A stretch of 64,000 bases of DNA from Plazaster borealis (lineage: Eukaryota > Echinodermata > Asteroidea > Forcipulatida > Labidiasteridae), in assembly GCA_021014325.1 (NCBI GenBank), contig CM037461.1, positions 8,213,501 through 8,277,500 on the forward strand, in the 5' to 3' direction. This document shows positions 1 through 10,427 of this stretch, piece after piece. The first letter of the stretch is position 1. Every line of letters begins with the position of its first letter. The translations under genes were made by a program, and so were the position numbers. The notes below the pieces were generated by a model. The model saw only the letters and a list, made by a program, of their open reading frames with translations. It was not told where the DNA came from and made no database searches.

Positions 1-217
1 AGCCCCACCTGCCCGGAGCAATCTGGTTTTCAGGCGCCAGAAACTCGCCTTTCACACCTCTGCCTTCGGTTTGAAACAGGGATCGGTGCATGAAGCCAAG
101 CAGTAGGAGTTTGGTTAGGAGAGGCTTTTTGAGACGCAGGCCATGTGGGATACTTCATGGGGAAGAGGTGGCTCAGTTCCCCCTACCCATCCCGACCATC
201 CTAACCCTTTGACTATT
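1..217. other. No gene seen; 5' flank of gypsy fragment
   Basis: No open frame with recognisable protein similarity and no repeat structure was seen here. The gypsy reverse transcriptase similarity begins abruptly at about 218, so the element's gag, protease and 5' LTR are absent from the window or deleted. Confidence 0.4.
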
Positions 218-2030
218 GAAAACTAAACGATGTAACGAGGAACGATTCATATCCTGTACCTAATATTGATGATTCACTAAATGCATTAGCAGGAGCAAAA
301 TGGTTTTCAAGTTTGAATCTTGCCTCAGGATACTGGCAGGTTAAACTTGATGACGCAGCAAAAGGAGAAATCTGCATTTGTCGTACAAGGTGGATTATAC
401 TCGTGGAGTGTAATGCCATTTGGCTTATGCAATGCCCCTGCAACATTTGAGAGATTAATGGAACGAGTCATGGCAGGATTTCAATGGGAGATCTTGTTGC
501 TATATATTGATGACCTACTTTGCTTTGGAAGGACGATAGACGAAGCATTATTGAGATTAGAAGTTGTAGTTCAGAGACTGCGAGCGGCAAAGCTTAAGTT
601 AAAACTGAAGAAATGCCATCTTCTTAAACAAAGTGTACACTACTTGGGGCATTTCGTTTCTGCAGAAGGAGTTGACAGATCCAGAGAAAATCAAAGCAGT
701 ACCAAATTGAAAGAGACCAAAACTGTGACAGAGGTATGAAGCTTCTTGGGATTAGCATCATACTATCGACGCTTTATCCAGAGCTTTTCAAATTAGTCCG
801 ACCACTTCACCAACTGACGGAGAAGAACAGACAATTTATTTGGACTGAGGAATGTGTGCAGTCATTTGCCTAGTTGAAGGAGAAGTTAATATCAGCACCA
901 ATCTTGTCGTACCCACTACCAGAAGGCGATTATATATTGGACACTGATGCTAGTGGATATGCGCTTGGAGCAGTACTTTCACAAATCCAAGATGAAACAG
1001 AAAAAGTAATTGGATATGCTAGCAGAAGCCTGAACAAAGCAGAGAAGAATTATTGTGTAACTAGGAGGGAACTACTAGAAGTTGTATTTGCATTAAAGCA
1101 TTTTAAACAGTATGTGTATGGTAGAGTGGTAACTGTACGAACTGATCATGGAGCACTCAGATGGTTGACAAATTTTTAAGGATCCAGAAGAACAACTTGC
1201 AAGATAACCATCTTAGAGACAATCAGTCAGTATCACGTGACATTAATACACTGGCCCGGAAGACAACATGGCAATGCAGACGGACTTTCCCGTAAGTGTC
1301 AGCAGTGTGGCCGTGACAAGTGCCAAATTAAAAATCAGATGGCAAATGAAGAACAACTTCGAACAAAGACAACAGATGTCACTGAAGTGAATCTGAAAAA
1401 GAAGAAGAAGAAATAAACATGTTAGCAACAGATGAGCTATTCACAGCAAATGACAAAAATAGTACAATGGATGGACCAAAGCTTAGTCAAATAAGAGTGA
1501 TAACGATTGAACCTCAAATCACTCTAGAGAAACTCTAGAGAAAGCCCAACTTCAGGATTTAATATTGGGAAAGTTACTCACTGGAATAGTACAAAACACC
1601 GACAAGCCGGATTGGAGGAAACAATATATGGTTGGATCGCCATTAGAAAGGATTGCTATGGATATTTTGGGACTGCTACCAATCACTGAGAGAGGAAATA
1701 AGTATATCCTGGTAGTTGGAGATTACTTTACCAAATGGGTGGAGGCTTATCCGATACCAGATCAGACAGCTGAAACTATAGCAACTAAAGTTGTGGAAGA
1801 ATTCATATGTCGTTTTGGTGTACTAGAGAAATACACAGCGACCAGGGCAGGAACTTTGAGTCAAATATTATAGCTGAAGTGTGTAAGTTGCTAGGGGTTA
1901 TGAAAACTAGCACTACTCTGTATAACCCCAAGTCAGATGGATTTGTAGAAAGATTCTACGACATTGATGAATATCGTAGCAACCTGAGTGGATCCCCAGA
2001 GAAATCAAAAGGATTGGGATGAACAAATAC
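218..2030 (+). pseudogene. Ty3/gypsy retrotransposon pol, part 1 (RT, RNase H, integrase core), decayed
   Basis: Remnant of the polyprotein that copies and integrates a Ty3/gypsy LTR retrotransposon. Reverse transcriptase runs from about 218 to 720, with the fingers motif LASGYWQVKLDD, PFGLCNAPATFERLM and the catalytic YIDD box. RNase H lies at 874-1179 (DTDASGYALGAVLSQ, RTDHGALRWL). The integrase core lies at 1640-2028, with the first D in AMDILG, the second in SDQGRNFES and the E in VERF. Breaks: a frameshift near 360, an in-frame TGA at 737-739, a frameshift near 790, an in-frame TAG at 871-873, frameshifts near 1177 and 1825, and loss of the zinc-binding H2C2 region between RNase H and integrase. 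The frame stops at about 2030, inside integrase, and resumes at 5104. Family assignment is firm; the clade is not determined. Confidence 0.88.
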
Positions 2031-5000
2031 CGTAAGTGTGACATGGCTGGATAATTAGGTGTTCGGGCATACAGCCTGGAACAAGTCTTGTTTTTGTTCG
2101 GTTTTTGTTTAATTTTTTTTTTTAATACTTCTTCTTTTTCTTCTTCTTATCCCCCACGAGTTTCCGCTAACAAAGGTACACTTCCAAAACTCATATAAAA
2201 TTGAAACTTCACATATAGTTAGATATCTATTAGGAGATGAAACCGCTTCAGTTACGTCATGATGACGTCATCAGGTATCCAATTACGTTAAATCAAAGTT
2301 TAATATTTGGAAAAACCATAACTCACGAACCACACAATGGATTTTCACAATCTATACATCATCGGAAAGGCCTTTGAAAACTCAAAAAACGCTACAAAGA
2401 GTGTGACCCCATTTGAACTTGACATCCGATTCAAACCGGAAGTTGAAAATATCAAAAAATCACATCTCAAGAACTACCCATACTTTAGTCACAATTTTCA
2501 CATCAAGTTATATGTCGATCTTCCTTCGCAAAGTTTTCCACAGAAATGTTACCAATTTGACCCTAACTTCCCGTTGAAATCGGACGTTAACGCTCACGTA
2601 TTAAAAACAACTGCACTGAATCTATCCAATAGCACGTGGCTGGCTGTGCGCTCCAAACCTGCATACTGACTGACATGCAGCCACGTATTGTGTGCAGGTT
2701 AGGCATGTCAAAGTTCATTGAACGTCATTACGTTGTTGTTGTACACATGTACAAATTTCAAATTCATTTAAAGTTCAGCATGGATTTACTTCCGTTTTGC
2801 ACTTCTGATGGCGTAGTGGAAACCAAGGAATATAAGAAGAGGCTTCACTGAGATGTCCACCTGCTCTAGTGATTTGTATGGCTTTTAATAACTGACTAAA
2901 ATTCAATCTGAAAAAGAACAACACTGTTCGCTTAAATTCCTCAAACACCGAGACCGTGTCACGCTGATCGTCGTAACCATGCTGGCCAACGGCGTTCTGG
3001 GCCCGCTGAGTATGTCCTTCAGACAGGGTGATTATATGGTAACCTTTATTTCAAAAACGTCGTTAAAAAAGGGGGGGGCATTTTCTTATTTCGTCTTTAA
3101 TCATGTTGATGTTTTATCCGTAAACTTGCCAAGTGGTGTCTTTGGACCATGTGAAGGACCCTGGAGTAACAATTCTTCTTGTTCTTCTTTTCCCCCGCGA
3201 TCAGTTTCCGCTAATTGGACATGTTTACCGAACACCTTGTTTTTGTTTTAACAAAAACTTAAGTCTAGTCCTTATGATTTTTGTACTTGTTTACTTTCTC
3301 CTGTGTAATTTTTAAAAAGCCTACCTCCCAACTCATGGATACTTCCCAAATTCCTTTTACTTCCTAGATAGAGTTTATCCCCGAGGATATCCTAAAGTAA
3401 AGCCTTCAGTACTGACTGCAATTTGCATGACTGCATTCCTTTTCTCCCAAGTGATAGGTTAATAACTCCTGATTATATGCAAATTGTGACCCCTGGTTCT
3501 CCCCTAAGACAATGCCCTTTCCAGCTAAGACTATTCAATAGACACAATCGGCGACCGGCATCACGTGACTTATAGTGGGTATACAATGTAAACAAACAGC
3601 GCGGTGTGTATGGAAAAACATGGCATCACCCGAATGCCACTGCTGTAAGGGGTCATGATTCATTTTGCATTTGTTGGTTGCAACACGATTTTAACTTTTC
3701 TAAATCCATCGGAAGTAATATACTAATAATAATAATAATAACGTAAACTTATAGCGCCAAAATTCGCCAAAAAAGACGGAAGTGTGCCCAGTTTCAATTT
3801 CCAAACGTTGTCGAAATGGTAAAGCTCCGAAAAACAGTGGCACACAATCCTGGAAGTTTTGTTTATAGAGGGAAGAGTAAAATCGTAGCCGTGTTCAATA
3901 CCTCCATAGGTTCAAGCAAATTAAAGCATGAGATCATCATGTCGCCACAAAAAAGTTTTTATGATATTCGATTTATAGGCATCATATTTTATGAGGGATT
4001 TTTAGTGGACATGCAAAGAAAATAGTTTGGTACGCACTCAAGGTGTTCAAAAGGCTTATAATTTGTTATGGTTATGAAGATTCTGCTCAGAAAGAGTGAG
4101 AATCATAATGAAGTGCAAGCTTTCATGAAAAAAACGTTTGAGGCGTCAATAGTTCTTTTTAGAAAGGGTAGGAAAAAACAGAGGAAGGGTAAACAAAAAA
4201 CTAAAGGGAGGGCGGATGGAAAGGACAGACGGACCGAGGTAGAGGAGTTCAGGCACCGGCTCCGCCCAGACAGTCTGCAGAAAATTAATGATGTGTTTTT
4301 GGGAGTGCGGCACTAAGAACTATTTACGGCGGTAGCCAACGAGAGTAAGCAATCGGTATATAAGCCCTGTAGGGTTTCGTTATGTCCCATGGCTCCGGTG
4401 AGGTCTCTGTAAAAAAAAGGTCGTGTATTGTTCAAGTGGGAGACAAAGTCTCTGTCCATGAAAAAGTCAGTAGGTGATGGTTAAAACAGACCTTTTCTGT
4501 GATGTTTTCAAGCGACCTATCGGAAAACTACGACAATCCCATTGAGCTCCTCGTGCTTAAACACTGAGCGCGATGGTTTGTTGTGCTTCTGTACCCATTA
4601 TACGTCACGTGACCACCGCTCGCTGGAGTCGCCGATTGTGTCTATTGCAGACCGGCAGTGGAGTTGACCACATCACATTTTCTTGTTGCTCCATCATTGA
4701 CATATTTCTACCTAGAACTTTGGTCTGTTGTGGATTTGGTTTTCAAAGCTATTTGTGATTTTATTTGTAACCTTCTTTGGCACTGTGTTTTGTTGTTTTA
4801 AGTGGTTTAAATTCTGTCAGTTCAGTAGTGTTACTATTGGTCTTGGTTTAGATTTCACTTGATTTATTGTTGTACATTGAATCACTGGTCTTGCTTTTGG
4901 TCATCGCTTTGTAATCAATAAAGTTATTTTTATTATTTGTTTGAGGAAACCTACATATTGATTCACTGTCCCACTTCTTGCATTTCCTAGCGTCTTTATC

Positions 5001-5103
5001 CTATTCGATCTTTAGATTAATAGAGTTTCTAATAAGCAAGTTCCCCAGCACTAAGCGTTTTTCTTATTTATTATTCATTTATTCAACTATGCCATTTTTA
5101 TGG
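2031..5103. other. About 3.1 kb of foreign DNA splitting the gypsy integrase
   Basis: The integrase frame reads to DWDEQIP at about 2028 and resumes as TYALFAYRS at about 5106, so this block interrupts one domain. Its left edge begins GTAAGTG, a perfect-looking splice donor, but no AG acceptor lies at the right edge, so an insertion is more likely than an intron. No target-site duplication or terminal repeat was found. It contains the inverted-repeat element at 3536-4647. Short related segments occur at about 2140-2180 and 3170-3215. A (TAA)n tract sits at 3721-3742, next to a TATAGCGCC motif. AATAAA signals lie near 4917. No other gene was recognised. Confidence 0.55.
3536..4647. mobile_element. 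DNA transposon-like element with inverted ends (5'-CAATAGAC...)
   Basis: Inverted arms of about 70-80 bp frame this block. The outer 21 bases at 3536-3556 (CAATAGACACAATCGGCGAC core) match the reverse complement of 4627-4647. The arms continue with gaps through TCACGTGAC and GGGTA motifs. The inside is about 950 bp and holds two short plus-strand ORFs, 3816-4025 (69 aa) and 4068-4316 (82 aa). The second is very basic (runs of K/R with KGRKKQRKGKQKTKGR). Neither was recognised as a transposase, so the element is either non-autonomous or too decayed. No target-site duplication was identified. A TATA-like GTATATAAG lies at 4355. The termini TAGAC/GTCTA resemble those of the shorter elements at 19226 and 30623. 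Confidence 0.55.
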
Positions 5104-5639
5104 GTTACATATGCATTATTCGCATACAGAAGTGCTATACCTGATTCAACACAGGAAACTCCTAATATGATGATGCTAGGACGTAATGTAGAATTACCTG
5201 TAGATTTAACTATAAAGGTACCCCATGAAGAATTCTAAGATAGTGACTACGTAGAGGATTTAAGAAGTAAATTATGTAAGGCACATGATAGAGCGAGGAA
5301 ATGCCTACATGATGCAGCAATAAGACAGAAGAAACAATACAATCGTACAGCAGATGACTGTAGAATTGTAGAAGGGATGTATGTATGGTTACATAACCCA
5401 AGCAGAAAGAAAGGGACATGTAATAAACTTTCCTTACCTCATATAAAGTGGTGAAGCTGCTCACAGATGTAGTCTTCTGTATTAGAAGGAAGAAATCCAG
5501 TGACTTTGTTACTGTTGTACATGCAGATAGGTTGAAGGTCTACGAAGGACTAACTATAAAAGAATGTACTCAGAAAAATATGCAGGAGTTAAAGGATGTT
5601 GATAATCAGATGAGAAATAGGCCTAAGTATCAAATCTAA
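5104..5639 (+). pseudogene. Ty3/gypsy pol, part 2 (integrase C-terminal region)
   Basis: Continuation of the integrase interrupted at 2030. TYALFAYRSAIPDSTQETP and the following GRNVELPVDL are the typical end of a gypsy integrase core. Next comes a charged helix (about 5245-5340, SKLCKAHDRARKC) and then a chromatin/DNA-binding tail with EGMYVWLHNPSRKKG and, after a frameshift near 5440, VHADRLKVYEG. The reading frame ends at the TAA at 5637-5639. An in-frame TAA at 5236-5238 and the later frameshift show it is dead. Because the two halves join at consistent residues, both are inferred to belong to a single insertion. Confidence 0.8.
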
Positions 5640-5692
5640 GTCAAGTTTGTAAGAGATACTAAGGATGTGTTATACTTTATTATTTTTCTGTA

Positions 5693-6688
5693 ATGTACAG
5701 AGACATGGCCTTCCCAATGGAGGTAGAACTCCAGGTTTTAAAGGAAATCCTAAACGAGAGGCGAATTTTCACATGCACAGAATGTGGAAAGAAATTCGGA
5801 AAGAGATTAAACTTTGACCGACACAGGATGACACACATGGAATACCGGGACCAATTCCACTGCCACAGGTGTCCCCAGACCTAATAATAATAATTAACCA
5901 TTTTTATATAGCGCATAACACATAGTGATTAAACATGTCCCTATGCGCTGTAGGAAAAAAAGACAACAGAATACAAATACAAGATGTACTAGGTTACAAA
6001 CAGTGAAAATAGAGATAGTTATGAGCCTGACAGAGCAGCTGCTACGCGCTACGTTATCTTCAACGACCTATCTGCAGCGTTTCGCCCTGAAGCGTCATTA
6101 CCAAGTTGAACATCCAAATAGGATGGAGGAGGCGGTACGGACTCAACCCCAGGTGGAACAGGTGTCGCCAGAAATGAAGAGAAAGAAGACATGGAATCCT
6201 CTTCCATGTCTTGAAGATGAAGGAAAAAACCCTCGAGCGAGCATTAGAAACAACCCCCCAACGAGCACCAGAAACAACCCCCCAACCAGCACCGGGAATA
6301 CCCCGACTAGAATTGGAAGTAATCCCCCAAACAACCCAAGAGGAGGAGGAGGAGGAATGCGCTGCGGAGGCTGCCGTCTCCCTAATGGCCTCCGACCTAG
6401 AGCTAGAGTCGTCGTCAATGGAAGAACAACCGAAAGTCCCTCAAGGGAAAGGTTACTTAGTGAGACCAGAGGAGAGCAGCATGGAGGAGAGCGGCAATGA
6501 AAGTGATAGCGACGACGGGATGAGCAACAACAAACCAAATGGAAACCAATCAAAGTAGAGGAACTCATAAGGAATAAATCAGTGAAGGTAACCGAAGAAT
6601 ACAGTGTCAAGTCTTACGACAAAAAGGGCAGGCTTGTAGGGCATGACGTCACAAAGCGGGTCTATGATATTCAATTAAATAAGGAGGA
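5693..6688 (+). pseudogene. C2H2 zinc-finger ORF in env position, interrupted by a 187-bp insertion
   Basis: It starts 54 bp after the gypsy pol stop. Residues 28-48 form a canonical finger (FTCTECGKKFGKR, then DRHRMTH), followed by the first half of a second finger (FHCHRCPQT) that runs straight into inserted DNA at 5884. The rest of that finger, with ALKRHYQVEH, follows the insertion from about 6069 in the matching frame. Together the halves have C-x2-C-x12-H-x4-H spacing. Downstream is an acidic, Pro/Glu-rich tail (6211-6558), reached by a frameshift near 6205, then a last segment ending at about 6688 (KGRLVGHDVTKRVYD), reached by another frameshift near 6550. It is probably a nucleic-acid-binding accessory protein of the gypsy element. 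A captured host gene exon is the alternative. Confidence 0.6.
5884..6070 (+). mobile_element. 187-bp short insertion with GACCTA target-site duplication
   Basis: It begins with (ATA)n followed by TATATAGCGC and contains CCCTATGCGCTG. It is flanked by the 6-bp repeat GACCTA at 5878-5883 and 6065-6070. Removing 5884-6070 joins the two halves of a C2H2 finger in frame, which proves this is an insertion. No ORF. Related fragments with the same (TAA)n / TATAGCGC signature occur at 3720-3760 and 35197-35262. Without a clear 3' tail or TIR its class (SINE or MITE) is open. Confidence 0.75.
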
Positions 6689-8462
6689 ATAAATATAAAA
6701 GTAAATAAGACGAGTGTCATCAAATAATGTGTAGCACATACATGTATAAAGTATCGGCAGTTTGACTTTGAGTCAAGGTTTGAGTGTACATTTTTGAACC
6801 ATTTATTTTAATCAGATAAACTTTGTAACGTGTTAAAAAGAAAGTTTTCCCATGAGACAAAATACTTTGTATATCATTCCTAAATTAATACTAAATTTAG
6901 GTACATTGAGAGAAAGTGCCAGTGACTCAAACCTAAGTACAGAAGTAGGATTGGATGTGTATAATATTAATTAGTTGAAGAGCTAAGAAGAAAACAGAGT
7001 AGTTATGACTAAAACAAGCCTGAGTGAAACATTGTGTATATAATTGAATAATTAATATTTTAAATATTGTAAATATATATATTAATCTTATTAATAATTA
7101 TTGGACTTGACTGAGGCAAAGAGACAAACATTTCCAGTTCAAGTATAAATGTACAGACAGAGTCGGGCCAAAACAATTTAATTGATGTTATTTGTACTTG
7201 TAAATACTGCTCTATATTCCGACACCCCTATACTCTGACACCTCTATGTTCTGACAACCCCCTCATGATTTACATAGGGTTAGGGTTAGGGTTAGGGTTA
7301 GGAATAGGAAAATACACCAGGGGTGTCAAAACATAGGGTGTAACCGTGAATATACATGGTGTATGTACATTTGGTGTACACTTTATAGTGAATATGAATT
7401 TACTTGCATACATATAGCACTTGCTAACTTGTGAATTTGGGTGATTTTAAATTTGCTCAGGACAGCAAAGTCTTGGGGGAAGGCTGTGTGACGAAAATGC
7501 CACCGTTCAATTCCCATTTTTGTCAATCTTACCTTTATAATGCCCTTCTTTAAATGATTAACTTTTGCAGCATATATTTGCAGGGATTTAAGTGTAATAA
7601 TAACTTCTTTACGATGTCTAAACTGTTTACGTGTAATGTTGTTACCAACACACACGTGTATATGTGAATGCACGTCAAGCAAAGTCTATGTATAAAATCC
7701 AAGATGGCGTCTGCAGTTGTTATTGTTCGCTGTGATTAATCAGATGTTCGTAAATTATTATGTAGTTTGTGAGCCACAAAAACACCTTTATTTGTGATGG
7801 TAAAATTACATTATTTTATAATGTATAGCTTTTAATCTTTTGATGCAAATTAGAATGAGACTTTGAGTAAAGAAATTAAGTATAAAAATGATGCACTTAT
7901 CGTCTGCTTCAAGGATTGCCTGAGTCGTGCATATTAATTAGATGACATCACACATCTTTTATCAATGAAAAATTTTTTGTTTAAATTTATGATTAAACTC
8001 ACACATTTCAAGTAATAACTTCCTTTAATGAATGGTTATTCTTACAAATAGAGAGAGTAAATTATAAAGAGTAATTTAGCTCATTTATACAGTGTAAACT
8101 TGTATAAAAATGTGATTTTTAGCTGGTTTTCAACTTGAACATGGAGATTAATTTAGCCAACGTTATTTAGGGGCGTGGCCTAAATTCTAAGCGTGAGAAC
8201 TTTTTCTGTGCGTAAGGCGCGCAGTTTAATTAGCATGAATAGTGCAACTTTTGGAGATTTCTACACTCTGACTGATTAGCTGAATTTTAGTCTGACAATC
8301 TAATTAACAGTAGCTGACCTCCAAACCTATGAGTGTATTGTCATTGCTCTTTCACTGTTGATCAAGAAGCCAGAGGGATATTGAGGTATGTTACTAATAA
8401 TATACTAAAATTATCACTGCTTTGTGTGGATTTTCCCCATCTTTCTTTTAACTTGTGAGATG
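6689..8462. other. A+T-rich interval without recognisable gene
   Basis: It may hold the 3' untranslated part and 3' LTR of the gypsy element, but no second LTR copy exists for comparison and no TG...CA boundary could be fixed. The only structures noted are the telomere-like array at 7275-7302 and, around it, an imperfect inverted pairing of GACACCCCT (7220s) with AGGGGTGTC (7319-7327). Confidence 0.4.
7275..7302 (+). repeat. Interstitial telomere-type repeat (TTAGGG)n
   Basis: About 4.7 uninterrupted units of TTAGGG, the metazoan telomere repeat, inside A+T-rich DNA. Too short to be a functional telomere. It sits between two inverted GGGGTGTC-like segments, so it may be part of a small decayed element. 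Confidence 0.85.
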
Positions 8463-8770
8463 TAATTTGAGGAGCTGTGGAGATAGATTTATATTTGGGG
8501 GAGCCAAACACTTGAGGGGATGTGGAGCTATTCTAAGTTAATATTTGTGGAGTTGAGGAGCTAGATTATTACTCGAGGAGCAAATACTCGAGGAGCAAAT
8601 TTAATACTGGAGGAGCTGTGGAGTTAGATTATTACTCAGGGAGCAAATTCAATACTGGAGGAGCTGTGGAGTTAGATTGCTCAGGGAGAAAATTTAACAC
8701 TCGTGGAGCTGTAGAGATAATTTATGATCAGTAATACGAGAGGAGCTATTTAGCCATCCAAGGAGCAGTA
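8463..8770 (+). repeat. Degenerate tandem repeat, GGAGCTGTGGAG units
   Basis: A unit of about 45-55 bp containing GGAGCTGTGGAGTTAGATT and CTCAGGGAGCAAATT recurs about six times with variation. No ORF. It could lie in an LTR or 5' untranslated region, because a LINE begins 0.5 kb downstream. Confidence 0.7.
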
Positions 8771-8997
8771 AGGACAATCAAGATCTGGATAGTTGCCATT
8801 ACAAACTAGCTAATACTTTCCAGTAGGCTTTGTAAAAGGTTTATTCTAGGGTTTACGTGTATATTTTAGGACGAAAGAGGCCTAGTATCACTTGTGGATT
8901 TTAAGGAGTGGATATTGTTGTTAGCTCAAGGAATTAAAACGATTTGACTATCTTGCAGAATTGAAACCATTGTGTGTCTGAATTAAATTATTCGTCT

Positions 8998-9039
8998 TCA
9001 TCTCTCACACAAAGCGCTTCATCTCTCACACAAAGCGCT
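8998..9039 (+). repeat. Tandem duplication of 21 bp
   Basis: TCATCTCTCACACAAAGCGC plus one base occurs twice head to tail, about 265 bp upstream of the first LINE reading frame. It may be part of that LINE's 5' untranslated region, where tandem promoter-like monomers are common, but only two copies exist. Confidence 0.75.
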
Positions 9040-9303
9040 TTATCTCAAGAGGGCGCTGTTCGTCTAGCTGCCTGCATTTTAAATTCCTCTCTCAGTTTCC
9101 CGTTTTAATCCGTGTTTTTAACCGTTTTCTTCGTGCCATCCAAGTTCGTCTTTTGCTGTACATTGTACCCAGTGATCTTTGTGACATGCTTGGTGATCAT
9201 TTTGTATTTTCAATGTTGGAAACTACGTTTTTGACTGAAGTTTGATGTGTGTGAGTACTGTGAACTTTTTTAACTGTATATAGTATACAAACAGTGTACA
9301 AAC

Positions 9304-10427
9304 ATGGCCGTCACCAGTGTTCCAGCAAGCAAGATATTTATACCCCGAGTTTTGATGTGCTTAGGGCTTCTGTTCTTTTGCCATCCTTTTAAATCAATGG
9401 ATATGGAGGGTTTAATCACACCACTGAACCACCACCATAGGGGATACACAACATTCCAATTGACTATGTTTGATGTCCCGAGCATCCGCCCAGTTGTGAT
9501 ACACCTGTGCTCTAAAGGCTTCAAGCATTCCAGCTTACCACTGATGAGATGGTCGAAACACGGTTACACCAGTCTTGGCGTGCCTGGCCACGACCCACCT
9601 AAAGACATAACTGTTTACATGGATATTTCATCTAATCCTGGTCCAGGCATGAATGGAACTCCTAGCCCCCACGGTCATGTATTATGTGAGGCTAATTTCA
9701 AATCACCCGCCAATAGTGATAGTCAACACCAAATCCCTACAATTTCTGCTATGGGAAGAAGAGTGTTCTCAATCTGCGAGGCTCCGTTGGACGTCCCAGG
9801 TCTGATATACTACACCAGCTCAAGATCAATAGCTTAATTCGTAGATACAGGGGAAAACGAGGTGGTAGGAAACAACGCCTCATCTGCTCCATCCCAGTTC
9901 ATATCTCCAATAGAAATATCCACCAAGCTGGAAAAGTTCAAGAAGTTAATCCTGGTCCCTATACTACCAACATGAGAGTGAATACTGTCAACTTGTTAAA
10001 CCTTGTTAACATTCCCAGGGTTCAATCATCAACACCGAGAACACGGAGAATGTGTCTGCCTAACTTGATGTTATGTAATCCTCGCCCTTTAATCAACAAG
10101 ATTGATGAATTTAGGTCGTTTCTATATGATCATCAGATAGAAATTGCTTGTTTGTCGGAAACGTGGTTTAGGCATGACACACCTATCGAACAGATTAACA
10201 TTGAAGGTTTTTCCCTTTTTTCAAAAGAAAGGATTAACCGCTGTGGTGGTGGGGTAGCATTATATGTCAATAATTTACTTCATGCTGTAACATATGATAC
10301 TTTTATTCCGCAACAACTAGAGGTAGTCTGGGTCAAAATGAGACCTTCACTGTTACCACGGTCAATTACCAGTTTATATTATTGTGCTGTTTATTCCCGC
10401 CCAACGATACCAATGCAGATATGTTAA
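9304..10427 (+). pseudogene. LINE N-terminal region with NPGP motifs and start of endonuclease
   Basis: The first frame (9304-9837) encodes a 177-residue leader containing MDISSNPGPG at about 9619-9648. The second frame, open from about 9768 to 10427, carries LNLRGSVGRP, then KVQEVNPGP at 9936-9959, and then the endonuclease N-terminus: CNPRPLINKIDEF (usually NARSL), the catalytic SETWF glutamate motif and GGGVALYVNN. The switch between frames is a frameshift somewhere in 9650-9768. NPGP followed by the endonuclease is the arrangement reported for LINEs that use 2A-like ribosome skipping. The first motif keeps the D-I-x-x-N-P-G-P core; the second lacks the D. A shift near 10420 leads into the next frame. 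Confidence 0.75.

Noticed and set aside
2337..2669. 110-codon ORF on the plus strand
   Set aside because: No recognisable domain, no splice context, and it lies in inserted DNA; not enough support for a gene.
2031..5103. Spliced intron within gypsy integrase
   Set aside because: Good GT donor but no AG acceptor at the point where the protein resumes; other breaks show the element is dead anyway.
6143..6610. 155-codon minus-strand ORF
   Set aside because: It is the antisense shadow of the zinc-finger ORF's low-complexity tail.
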